From positions 1 through 61,773 of the forward strand of contig JAJRXR010000027.1 in assembly GCA_024276195.1 (NCBI GenBank): DNA of 61,773 nucleotides, read 5' to 3'. The first letter of the stretch is position 1; each line of letters starts with the position of its first letter. The notes under the pieces are model-generated. The model was not told the DNA's origin and searched no databases. It worked only from the letters and a program-made list of their open reading frames with translations. The DNA is from Planctomycetota bacterium. Lineage in GTDB: Bacteria > Planctomycetota > Phycisphaerae > Phycisphaerales > UBA1924. A program made the position numbers and the translations under genes. Shown piece by piece: positions 55,077-61,773 of this stretch.

Positions 55077-55529
55077 ATGAACCCATTTCGCGGGCTCCCG
55101 GGTCTCGTTGGATGGACTCTCGAACCCGAGCCAGAGTCTCCGGACACGACCTCGATACGGAATCGCCTCTACCAGAGAGGGCGCCTCGTCAGCGCCGGTG
55201 CGTTTCTCATCATTCCCTCTCCTGGCGCCGTAGATACTTCGCCGCTCCACGCGGCCGAGATTCTGAGAGAAAGAACCGAGCAGGTCAATCTGGCGGCAAC
55301 CACCACTGTTCGGGCTGCGGGATACGCCCGCTTGGGCGGGGCGGCACGTCCCTGTGTGTCACTTTCCATTCAGCGCAGAAATCGCAGCCATACGGCAATG
55401 GAGTGGTGGGGCGTCGATTCCGGGACGGGGTCGGTGCAAGTCTTTTTGAAGTTTGAATCAGATGATCCGGATGCGAGACGTCGATTTTTGGGCGAGACTC
55501 GTGCTGTGATTGGCACGTTTCGACCATGA
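55077..55529 (+). CDS. Small protein of unknown function, DcrB/LpqN-like by eye
   Basis: A 150-residue protein starting at an ATG with AGGA 7 bases upstream, 40 bases after the solo IS end. AGAFLIIPSPGAVDTS, INLAATTTVRAAGYARLG-like strands, and SVQVFLKFESDDPDARRRFLGETRAVIGTFRP at the end give an alternating beta pattern with a terminal helix. This loosely resembles DcrB/DUF1795-type proteins, some of which occur as immunity partners of polymorphic toxins. No signal peptide is seen. The family call is tentative. Confidence 0.5.
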   Translation: MNPFRGLPGLVGWTLEPEPESPDTTSIRNRLYQRGRLVSAGAFLIIPSPGAVDTSPLHAAEILRERTEQVNLAATTTVRAAGYARLGGAARPCVSLSIQRRNRSHTAMEWWGVDSGTGSVQVFLKFESDDPDARRRFLGETRAVIGTFRP

Positions 55530-55699
55530 TGTGGAGCTGCGAGCATGTGCCGACATCATTGCGGCGGGCTGACTACGGCTCCTCCGGTGCGTCAATCGTA
55601 TCGGAGCCCTGCTCCTCTCCGTGTTCATAGAAAGTGACGGTCTTGGAAGAGAGCAGGCCGCCGAGGTTGCTAGATCGGCGAGCACCTGAACCGCCATGA

Positions 55700-55921
55700 T
55701 CAGGGCTCGCTGGAGAGAACGGAGGCGGCGAGCGCCTCGGCCTCAACGGCGATGAGCTCGGGGACAGTGACCGAGATGAGCGCGGCAGCCACGCTCTTGG
55801 GATTGATGACATCGAGCCACGTTGCGCCTGGTAGGTCGCTGCCAGCCTGATAGCTGTCGATGGTCTGACTGAGTCGGCGGGTGACCACCTTGCATTCTGA
55901 CAGGAGTACCCAGACCGACAT
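55700..55921 (-). CDS. Short hypothetical protein, possibly frameshifted
   Basis: A 73-codon minus-strand ORF (MSVWVLLSECKVVTRRLSQT...) with a plausible soluble alpha/beta composition. Immediately after it another frame runs on with LGGLLSSKTVTFYEHGEEQG and ends near 55573, so the original gene may have been longer and frameshifted. AGGAG lies 12 bases before the start, too far for strong support. I do not recognise it. The rest of 55530-56072 shows no gene. Confidence 0.35.
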   Translation of the reverse strand: MSVWVLLSECKVVTRRLSQTIDSYQAGSDLPGATWLDVINPKSVAAALISVTVPELIAVEAEALAASVLSSEP

Positions 55922-56072
55922 GGTCGTGCGACGCTCCTAACTTACGGATGTATTTTCATTTGACCTGCAGGGTATCACGCGAACGGACATGCTCAGAGCA
56001 AGCTCGATCGAGCTATGCTCGACAAGCCGGAGACAATCAATCGACTCGCTCAACGCTACGGTGGAGCAAGCC

Positions 56073-56801
56073 TTGAACCGCAAGCTGACCCCAGAACTCA
56101 TGGACGATCCTGCGATCGAGGAAACCGCGCATCGAAATGCGCTCGCTGGTCTGGCCCGGCTGAACCGTGTCTCAGGCGTCGGCGCCATGCTCTGGCGCGA
56201 GATTCGCCCGCTGGCAGGGCGACTCGATCGCCCGCTTACAGTTCTGGATGTCGCGACCGGTTCTGCGGATGTCCCCATCGATCTCGCCAGGTGCGCCGCA
56301 CGGGATTCTGTTCGGGTTGAACTGCACGCCTGTGATATCAGCCCCGTTGCTCTGGAACAGGCGAGGCGGCGGGCTCAAGCGGCGGGTGTATCGATCCAAC
56401 TGAGCGAACTCGACGCCGTGAAAACCGCGATTGCACGCCCCTTTGACGTGGTGACCTGCAGTTTGTTTCTGCACCACCTCACCGAGGAACAGGGCATAAT
56501 CGTGTTGCGCCACCTCGCAGCGGCGACAAGCCAGCTCCTGCTTCTGTCGGACCTGCGCCGAGATCGGGCGGGGATTGCCCTCGCGTGGATCGCTTCGCGC
56601 ACGCTCTGCCGTAGCCGGATTGTCCATGTCGATGCCATCAAATCTGTTCGTGCCGCATACACACCGGATGAACTGCGCCAGCTCTCAGTACAGGCGGATC
56701 TGAGGGGCAGCACAGTCGTGAGGCGCTGGCCTCGGCGTATACTCCTTCGATGGTCGCCAGCCTCACCACGCTCCGAGACCGCCGATTTGACACCGTCGTA
56801 A
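56073..56801 (+). CDS. Class I SAM-dependent methyltransferase of the type III PKS cassette
   Basis: A 242-residue methyltransferase. Motif I is LTVLDVATGSADVPIDLA, motif II VELHACDISPVALEQARRRA, and motif III/IV DVVTCSLFLHHLTEE. The TTG at 56073 has GGTGGAG 7 bases upstream and begins LNRKLTPELMDDPAI, which fits the N-terminus of methyltransferases found next to type III PKS genes; an ATG at 55989 would give a non-conserved extension. It overlaps the FAD oxidoreductase gene by 52 bases. It probably methylates the polyketide product. Confidence 0.75.
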   Translation: MNRKLTPELMDDPAIEETAHRNALAGLARLNRVSGVGAMLWREIRPLAGRLDRPLTVLDVATGSADVPIDLARCAARDSVRVELHACDISPVALEQARRRAQAAGVSIQLSELDAVKTAIARPFDVVTCSLFLHHLTEEQGIIVLRHLAAATSQLLLLSDLRRDRAGIALAWIASRTLCRSRIVHVDAIKSVRAAYTPDELRQLSVQADLRGSTVVRRWPRRILLRWSPASPRSETADLTPS

Positions 56802-57871
56802 TCGGCGCCGGACCGGCCGGATCCGTCTCGGCGCACCAGCTTGCCCAGGCAGGCATGCGAACGTTGCTCGTCGAGCGCCGCCAACTGCCGCGCCCGAAGG
56901 TCTGCGGCGGCTGCCTTGCGCCGGCGGGCATCCAGCGATTGCGGGCGCTGGGCATGATCGATTCAGGATTCAATCAAAGTACACCCTCGCTCAACTCGCT
57001 GAGACTGTCGTTCCGATCTGGCTCCGCCGTGCTCCCGATCAGGCCCTACCAGGCGGTCGATCGCCGATCGTTCGACGAGTCCTTGGTCGAGCGGGCGGCG
57101 GGAGTTGGCGCCGAGGTCCTTTTGGGCGCGAGAGCCACGGTCCAGCCAGACGACCGAGTGCGTATTGATTGGGGTTCATCATCGATTCGTCTCGCCCCTG
57201 ATGTCGTCGTTGTCGCGGACGGGCTCGCCGGATCAGCGCTCGCGGAGAGGACCGACTTCGACTGGCGAGCGCCACCAACAGGGCCGATCGGACTCGGCGC
57301 TATCGTCTCGGAGGAGACAGGCTCGGTGAATCCCGATGAGATCCTGATGGTCATCGGTGAGGCTGGGTATGTGGGTTTCGCGCCGATCGGTCAAGGTATG
57401 ATCGCCATCGGCGCGGCGGTCTCCGCCGAAGCGGTGAAGCATCAGGGTCCCTCGTTCTCAGCTCAATCGATCCTGAAGCATGCTCGGATCGACGATGGTC
57501 GGCTCAGCCACATCCGATGGAGCGGGGTATCGCGCCTGACACGGTCCCGATCCCGGTACGCTTCGGGACGCGTGCTTGTCGTTGGTGACGCTGTTCAGTA
57601 CGTCGAGCCACTCACAGGCGAGGGCATGAGCTGGGCAATCCTGTGCGCATCGTCGGTTGCGCCCCACGCCGAGAGAGCCGCACGAGGCATTGACATCGAT
57701 CGCGCCTGGACAAGCCATTGCAGGAATCTGCTCCGCTCAAGGAGTCTTGTGTGTCGCGCCGTCACCCGCGCCGCGCGAAGCCCCACTGCGCTCGCGATGG
57801 TCTCGTTTCTGTCCAGCCGATCTCGCTTGCCAGGACTCGTGAGCCGTAGCCTGTGCTGGGAGCTCGACTAA
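56750..57871 (+). CDS. FAD-dependent oxidoreductase (geranylgeranyl-reductase-like)
   Basis: A 373-residue flavoprotein. The N-terminal dinucleotide fold is TVVIGAGPAGSVSAHQLAQAGMRTLLVERR (15-44), followed by KVCGGCLAPAGIQRL. The FAD-binding C-terminal GD motif is GRVLVVGDAVQYVEPLTGEGMSWAI, as in geranylgeranyl reductases and related hydroxylases. Its TAA overlaps the ATG of the type III PKS (TAATG), so the three genes form one translationally coupled operon. Likely tailors (oxidises or reduces) the polyketide or its fatty starter; the exact reaction is unknown. Confidence 0.8.
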   Translation: MVASLTTLRDRRFDTVVIGAGPAGSVSAHQLAQAGMRTLLVERRQLPRPKVCGGCLAPAGIQRLRALGMIDSGFNQSTPSLNSLRLSFRSGSAVLPIRPYQAVDRRSFDESLVERAAGVGAEVLLGARATVQPDDRVRIDWGSSSIRLAPDVVVVADGLAGSALAERTDFDWRAPPTGPIGLGAIVSEETGSVNPDEILMVIGEAGYVGFAPIGQGMIAIGAAVSAEAVKHQGPSFSAQSILKHARIDDGRLSHIRWSGVSRLTRSRSRYASGRVLVVGDAVQYVEPLTGEGMSWAILCASSVAPHAERAARGIDIDRAWTSHCRNLLRSRSLVCRAVTRAARSPTALAMVSFLSSRSRLPGLVSRSLCWELD

Positions 57872-58923
57872 TGCAGCCATGCCTTCTCGGAATCGGCCTT
57901 GCCGCCCCGGAAAGCCAGATCACAGCGGCTGAAGGGTATGAACTCGCGCGACAGGTTGCCGGGGACCACGATCAAGATTGGCTCCGCGCCCTCTATCTCG
58001 ATTCGGGTGTCTCGACCCGCGGCTCGATCATGACCGCCGAATCGATGCGAGCGAGCTGCATGGAGAACAACGGTTCTGGGCCGACGACGAGCGCGCGTCT
58101 TCAGCAGTTTTCGGTGGCTGCGCCGAGATTAGCAGAGGCCGCGGTCCGGCGAGCATTCGAGCAGTCGGGCGTCGGTCCTCTGAACATCACGCATCTCGTG
58201 ACCGTTTCCTGCACCGGGGCCGAGTCTCCGGGTCTGGATCACGCGCTGATCGAGCGGCTCTCGCTGAACTACAGCGTCTCAAGAACCCACCTCGGGTTCA
58301 TGGGATGCCATGGCGCGCTGAACGGGCTCGCTGTTGCGAACGCCTTCGTGCGGGCGGATCCCTCCGCCCTCGTGCTTGTCGTCTGCTGCGAGCTCTGCAG
58401 CTTGCATTACCAGACTGGAGTCGTCACGCGCGACCAGCTCATCGCCAACGCGATTTTCGCTGACGGGGCGTCCTGTGCGATCGTTGGCGCGGAAGGCAGC
58501 GGTCCGGCATTGCACTGCTTCGGCAGCCGGGTCTTCGACGGAACATCAGACCTCATGCGATGGCACATCGGTGATCACGGCTTCCAGATGCATCTATCCG
58601 CCCGTGTTCCTGTCATGCTCCGACGAGTGATAGCGCCCTGGATCGATGAGTGGCTCGGTTCAAACGATTTTGTCCGCTCCGATGTCACGCGGTGGTGCAT
58701 CCATCCCGGCGGGCGAGACATCCTCGATTGCGTTGAGCAAGGGCTTGAGATCGGCCCTGCAAGCACGTCAATATCAAGGGATGTTTATTGCCGGCGCGGG
58801 AACATGTCGTCCAGCACGGTTCTTTGGGTCGTCGAAAGTGCACTCCAAAGTGAGGGCGACGGCCCAATGATCGTGATGTCCTTTGGGCCTGGACTCAGTG
58901 GCGAGGCGCTGCTGCTCGCTTAA
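57871..58923 (+). CDS. Type III polyketide synthase (chalcone/stilbene synthase family)
   Basis: A 350-residue thiolase-fold homodimeric enzyme that extends an acyl-CoA starter with malonyl-CoA without an acyl carrier protein. The catalytic triad is Cys146 (HLGFMGCHGAL), His278 (CIHPGGRDIL) and Asn311 (RRGNMSSSTVLW). SFGPGLSGEALLL is the C-terminal CoA/cyclisation loop. The ATG at 57871 overlaps the preceding stop. With the methyltransferase and flavoprotein it makes a compact cassette; the product is likely a methylated alkylpyrone or alkylresorcinol, by analogy only. Confidence 0.9.
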   Translation: MQPCLLGIGLAAPESQITAAEGYELARQVAGDHDQDWLRALYLDSGVSTRGSIMTAESMRASCMENNGSGPTTSARLQQFSVAAPRLAEAAVRRAFEQSGVGPLNITHLVTVSCTGAESPGLDHALIERLSLNYSVSRTHLGFMGCHGALNGLAVANAFVRADPSALVLVVCCELCSLHYQTGVVTRDQLIANAIFADGASCAIVGAEGSGPALHCFGSRVFDGTSDLMRWHIGDHGFQMHLSARVPVMLRRVIAPWIDEWLGSNDFVRSDVTRWCIHPGGRDILDCVEQGLEIGPASTSISRDVYCRRGNMSSSTVLWVVESALQSEGDGPMIVMSFGPGLSGEALLLA

Positions 58924-59406
58924 ACAGCGATACATGCATCGAGCCATGCCACCGGCACGTCTACAAAAGAGCTGGCTCGTAGAAAGGATCGAAGTTGTGC
59001 GCGGGGCGATCGTGGGCTCCCTGTCCGCCTTTGTACAGATCTGGGCGAGCTCGGGCGAGCTCGCTTCACAAACCGATTCAGTGCCGAGCACCATGCGCTG
59101 CGTGTCCTATCGCTCGATCAGTTCATTGGACACTCCGGTATCGGTGGTGGAGAACTCTTGAAGCTGGAGCGCGGCGTGTTTGGGCTTGGCGACTGGTGGT
59201 GGAACTCTTTCGCGAGAAGAATGCCGAATGCCAGTATTCGGCCATGTCAATTGCTGCATGGGCGCCATACGAGTGAGCGATACTCCGCTTGCGCTTGGGA
59301 CCAAGAGCAGGTACGCGAAATCGGGATTGTGGCGCTGCGGTGTCGTGGCCACCCCTGTTCGGCGAATGCGTTGCAACGCCAGAGAGCAGATCCCTCCCTG
59401 CCCCCG
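58924..59406. other. Gap after the PKS cassette
   Basis: No convincing coding frame, no terminator hairpin with a T tract and no repeat recognised. The ORFs present are short, overlap on both strands and show no family motifs. Confidence 0.4.
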
Positions 59407-59631
59407 TTAGCAGCCATTCCCGAATGCCGTGAGAAAGGCTGTAATATCGCTGAAGTCGAAAATGCCAATCGGTGGAGCGAAGTCGGCACAGGGATCTGAG
59501 GCGGCGAACGCAATGAGAAATGCGGTTACGTCGGAGAAATCGAGCTCACCACAACTCGCCTGATGACAGATAATGCAGCTGGCGGCTGGTGCGCGATTAT
59601 CGATTACGGCGGCGGCGAGAGCGTGTCCCAC
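59407..59631 (-). pseudogene. Orphan dockerin-like C-terminal repeat of a secreted protein
   Basis: The minus strand encodes CGELDFSDVTAFLIAFAASDP and IFDFSDITAFLTAFGNGC-stop, the tandem dockerin/EF-hand-like C-terminal module seen on secreted Phycisphaerae proteins. The N-terminal body is missing; the upstream part of the ORF is unrelated. It is the severed 3' end of a larger secreted protein gene, probably cut by the rearrangement that brought in the small genes on the opposite strand. Confidence 0.7.
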
Positions 59632-59750
59632 GGGCTGGCCACAGCGCTGCGAAACGCGGCGGGCGGCACAGGTAGTGTTGCAGATGACTCGATCAACTCG
59701 GTGATGGCCGCTGTGGGCAAGACGTACAAGCGGGCGCGAGTGGGAGCGGT

Positions 59751-60410
59751 GTGCCTGATGCTGACGATTTAGCGTATGTTTCCGAAGCTCTGGCAGCGGC
59801 TCGTCCGCTGACGGATAGCCACCTTGCCAGTATCGCTGATGGCTTCATTGGTCCCAACAGAGCATTCAAATCCTGGGAAGAGTTCCAAGCTATTCGCATG
59901 CTCCCAGATGCGACAGACGAGCAGGTGGCCGCACTGAAGGCATTTCGGGATGCGATCGGAGTGCCGAGCCAGAACACGGTGATGCAAAAAGTAATCCCGG
60001 CAGACCAGATCAGCACATACATCACCGAAGCCCGCCGTCCTCGGGGCTTTGTCGCCACGGCCGATGACGCGGGGACGAGTGTGTTCCAGACGAGCGATGA
60101 GATGGTTGAGGGGCTCCGGCTCGATCACCTTGGCGATCCGGATACGGTAGGGATCATCGAGTGGGAGCTTGTGGATGAGGCGGCGATTGAGATCCCATAC
60201 AGCCCGCGATATGGCGGGTCTACAGTCGAAGACCATCCGTTCAATGGAAACGGGTTAGTCAATAACCCGGATAGAATAGTCCCCGAATCCAAGATTGCTG
60301 ATGCCGTCGAAATTACACCTTCCAACGGCGCGATGTTCGTACTTGATCGGCAAGGAAACAAGCAGCTAGTTGCTATCTGGGAGAACGGCGCATGGTCACC
60401 GGTGCCGTAA
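59751..60410 (+). CDS. Possible polymorphic-toxin C-terminal protein
   Basis: A 219-residue soluble protein. The middle holds TSVFQTSDEMVEGLRLDHLG, IIEWELVDEAAIEIPYSPRYGG and PFNGNGLVNNPDRIVPESKI, then a C-terminal beta tail (LVAIWENGAWSPVP). The PFNGNGxxxNxxxIVPE pattern recalls toxin tips found after Rhs or MuF domains, but I cannot name the family. A GTG start at 59751 has GGGAG just upstream. The frame before it (59563 on) could encode more of the protein after one frameshift. A small gene follows in 10 bases, as toxin-immunity pairs do. Confidence 0.5.
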   Translation: MPDADDLAYVSEALAAARPLTDSHLASIADGFIGPNRAFKSWEEFQAIRMLPDATDEQVAALKAFRDAIGVPSQNTVMQKVIPADQISTYITEARRPRGFVATADDAGTSVFQTSDEMVEGLRLDHLGDPDTVGIIEWELVDEAAIEIPYSPRYGGSTVEDHPFNGNGLVNNPDRIVPESKIADAVEITPSNGAMFVLDRQGNKQLVAIWENGAWSPVP

Positions 60411-60420
60411 AGGATGAGAC

Positions 60421-60645
60421 ATGAATAGACCAAGTGTGCGATATCATGGAAAGATTGTTTACCTGATGCAGTCGACGATGATCCCGAACGTGACTGTTAC
60501 TGATCAGGACTTAGTGCTGTTTACCGGCGATGGACAGTTCGCTCGTGACGACGGCGGCTGGACCCGAATCGAGCCTGCAGTGTACGAGAAGATCGTCTCA
60601 CGAGATGAAGTTGAGCACATCGACTCTTGTGGTGCCTGTGAGTAA
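60421..60645 (+). CDS. Small protein, candidate immunity partner
   Basis: A 74-residue protein with a good ribosome binding site (AAAGGA, 6-8 bases before the ATG), 10 bases after the toxin-like gene. It has KIVYLMQSTMIPNVTVTDQDLVLF and ends HIDSCGACE. No motif recognised. Position and size suit a cognate immunity protein. Confidence 0.5.
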   Translation: MNRPSVRYHGKIVYLMQSTMIPNVTVTDQDLVLFTGDGQFARDDGGWTRIEPAVYEKIVSRDEVEHIDSCGACE

Positions 60646-60671
60646 GGCACGTTACTCCTAGGGATGGAGAG

Positions 60672-61028
60672 ATGTACCATCTCGATGGCCGAGCCGACGA
60701 TTTCCCTGGAAACGCAGCAGCGTGTGGCCTCAACACGATCCGAGAAGCGCTCCGCGACATCGCTGACCTACAGTTCCCGGGGTCCGGCAACGGGATGCCG
60801 ACCTCGCGCGATGGGCATGTGCTGCCCGAGTTCAGAACGGAGAACGGGAACCCGGTCGCCATGACTGCGGGCCTTGACGCCGTGGGCGACCCGATGACGA
60901 CACTGAGGTTCAGATTCGATGATGGCTCGCCGTATCCGCAGACGATCAACGGGCAAACAGCGAGTGATTGGAAACTGATTCCTGATCCAGTTGACCCCGA
61001 TCGAGTTATATGGGAGCCCCATCAGTGA
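60672..61028 (+). CDS. Small hypothetical protein, toxin-like context
   Basis: A 118-residue protein (MYHLDGRADDFPGNAAACGL...) with CGLNTIREALRDIADLQFPG and a beta-rich tail ending DWKLIPDPVDPDRVIWEPHQ. AGGG lies 8 bases before the ATG. Its TGA overlaps the GTG of the next gene (GTGA), implying coupled translation. Unrecognised; layout mirrors the preceding toxin-like gene. Confidence 0.45.
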   Translation: MYHLDGRADDFPGNAAACGLNTIREALRDIADLQFPGSGNGMPTSRDGHVLPEFRTENGNPVAMTAGLDAVGDPMTTLRFRFDDGSPYPQTINGQTASDWKLIPDPVDPDRVIWEPHQ

Positions 61029-61504
61029 TTCTCGTTCGGTGGGATAATCGATGGTTTCTAGCAACGAAAAGGCGTCCAGATACGCCGTCGTGTTCGCTTA
61101 CGGCGGGAAACTGGCATGGGCTCAACGCGCTCGGATTCACCAAGCGTCATAGCTCTATCGAAAAACCGAGCGAACCCGACTACAAGGAGCGGATCTACTG
61201 GACGAAGTCGATGCCTGAGATGGTCGGGATAATCTTTTACCCAGAGATTTATTACCGACTCGGTGACGAGCGATATCGCGTGTACCCGTGGAACAGGTGG
61301 TGCCGAGACAGTACGGAGCCGGTGCTGCGATGTCTGATTGATCATGGGCTGATTAGCGAAGGAGGCATGGCGGAGACTGAGCGTAGAATAAAAACACTGA
61401 TCAACGATGGCTGGCAATGGGACCAACGCGTAGGCGGGATCAAGTACGTCCACGTCGATGACTTGGAGAAGATCGAGGGCCCACCCCCTGAGGGCGCGTT
61501 CTGA
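61025..61504 (+). CDS. Small hypothetical protein translationally coupled to the preceding gene
   Basis: A 159-residue soluble protein (VILVRWDNRWFLATKRRPD...). The GTG at 61025 has GGGAG 8 bases upstream (61012-61016) and overlaps the previous stop; an in-frame ATG at 61010 is the alternative. It has many Trp/Tyr residues (GIIFYPEIYYRLGDERYRVYPWNRW) and an acidic C-terminus, a common look for immunity proteins. No family recognised. Confidence 0.45.
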   Translation: MILVRWDNRWFLATKRRPDTPSCSLTAGNWHGLNALGFTKRHSSIEKPSEPDYKERIYWTKSMPEMVGIIFYPEIYYRLGDERYRVYPWNRWCRDSTEPVLRCLIDHGLISEGGMAETERRIKTLINDGWQWDQRVGGIKYVHVDDLEKIEGPPPEGAF

Positions 61505-61638
61505 CTCTGCGGGAGATTGCCTGCGTCTGCTTATCCCTGACGGGGGGGCGGTTGGGCGGGGCTATCGAGCACAGTGGGGACAATCCCCAGAATCGCTTGG
61601 GGGTAGCGACACGGCCTCTTGAGCCCAATTCATGTGGC

Positions 61639-61773
61639 CTAGGTTGTGTCTGACGGCTCCAAGAGTCGCAGGTATCGGCTGATGAAGGCGAGCTTGACCA
61701 TGGCGAGGAAGCTGGTGGCGAGCTTCTCGTACCTAGTCCCGAGACGCCGGTTGTGCTTGAGCCACCCGATGCA
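61639..61773 (-). mobile_element. C-terminal end of an IS5-type transposase, cut by the window edge
   Basis: The minus strand encodes CIGWLKHNRRLGTRYEKLA, then FLAMVKLAFISRYLRLLEPSDTT and TAG at 61641-61639. This is the C-terminal signature of IS5-group DDE transposases (ERxxxWLKxxRRLxxRYxK). The gene continues beyond the right end. The stop codon lies at the 19-bp end repeat (61641-61659), so the left end of this insertion sequence is about 61641. Confidence 0.8.
61641..61659 (+). repeat. 19-bp IS-end-like repeat, copy C, within the transposase end
   Basis: AGGTTGTGTCTGACGGCTC. Overlaps the last codons of the transposase at 61639-61773 and so links the solo copies A and B to this insertion-sequence family. 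Confidence 0.6.

Overview
The window looks like a chromosomal segment of a planctomycete, most likely class Phycisphaerae. The evidence is high GC across the first 45 kb, prepilin N-termini of the [18 protein letters not shown] type, a secreted S8 protease with a dockerin-like C-terminal tandem repeat, an orphan C-terminal repeat of the same kind, and a PilM-PilN-type fusion inside a pseudopilus operon. The assignment rests on pattern recognition; no database search was run.

Left part (1-22 kb) is ordinary housekeeping and envelope DNA. Two prepilin-like secreted proteins, an endonuclease/exonuclease/phosphatase protein and a squalene/phytoene-synthase-like protein lie on the minus strand. 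Divergent from these run ispH, rlmN, two tandem TIGR02206/YwaF-like membrane proteins, a WecA/MraY-like sugar-phosphate transferase and an O-antigen-ligase-like protein with a repeat tail. Then come fusA with a long leader, an adenylate kinase, another prepilin-like protein, a transglutaminase-fold protein whose catalytic residues look lost, fumC, and a structured RNA leader in front of the S8 protease. A tRNA-Val(CAC) gene follows.

Middle part (22.6-45 kb): one minus-strand operon from 31.4 to 22.7 kb encodes a PilZ-domain protein, GspE, GspF, four or five pseudopilins and the PilM-PilN/PilO/PilP-like inner-membrane platform, without secretin or prepilin peptidase. Next are rpsB-tsf, an ALG10-like membrane protein, a LURP-one-like protein, an exported Fe/Mn superoxide dismutase, a full oligopeptide ABC transporter operon (A-B-C-D-F order on the minus strand), a KBL/BioF-like PLP enzyme and a HisN-like phosphatase.

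Right part (45.2 kb to the end) is an accessory region with lower or patchy GC, long gene-poor gaps and many broken genes. It holds a GGDEF-EAL gene with an in-frame amber codon directly after its signal/TM segment, an NTF2/SnoaL-like remnant, a multiply frameshifted sugar-epimerase pseudogene and tRNA-like scars. It also holds two likely conflict-system genes (TIR-TM-SEL1 and SLOG-4TM) separated by an IS3-type remnant, a type III polyketide synthase cassette (methyltransferase, FAD oxidoreductase, PKS), a string of small toxin/immunity-like genes, and the end of an IS5-type transposase. A 19-bp sequence matching the end of that transposase recurs at 118-136, 55019-55037 and 61641-61659, so this family of elements has marked the region more than once. 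The TIR/SLOG pair and the structured RNA in front of the protease are the best candidates for something new.
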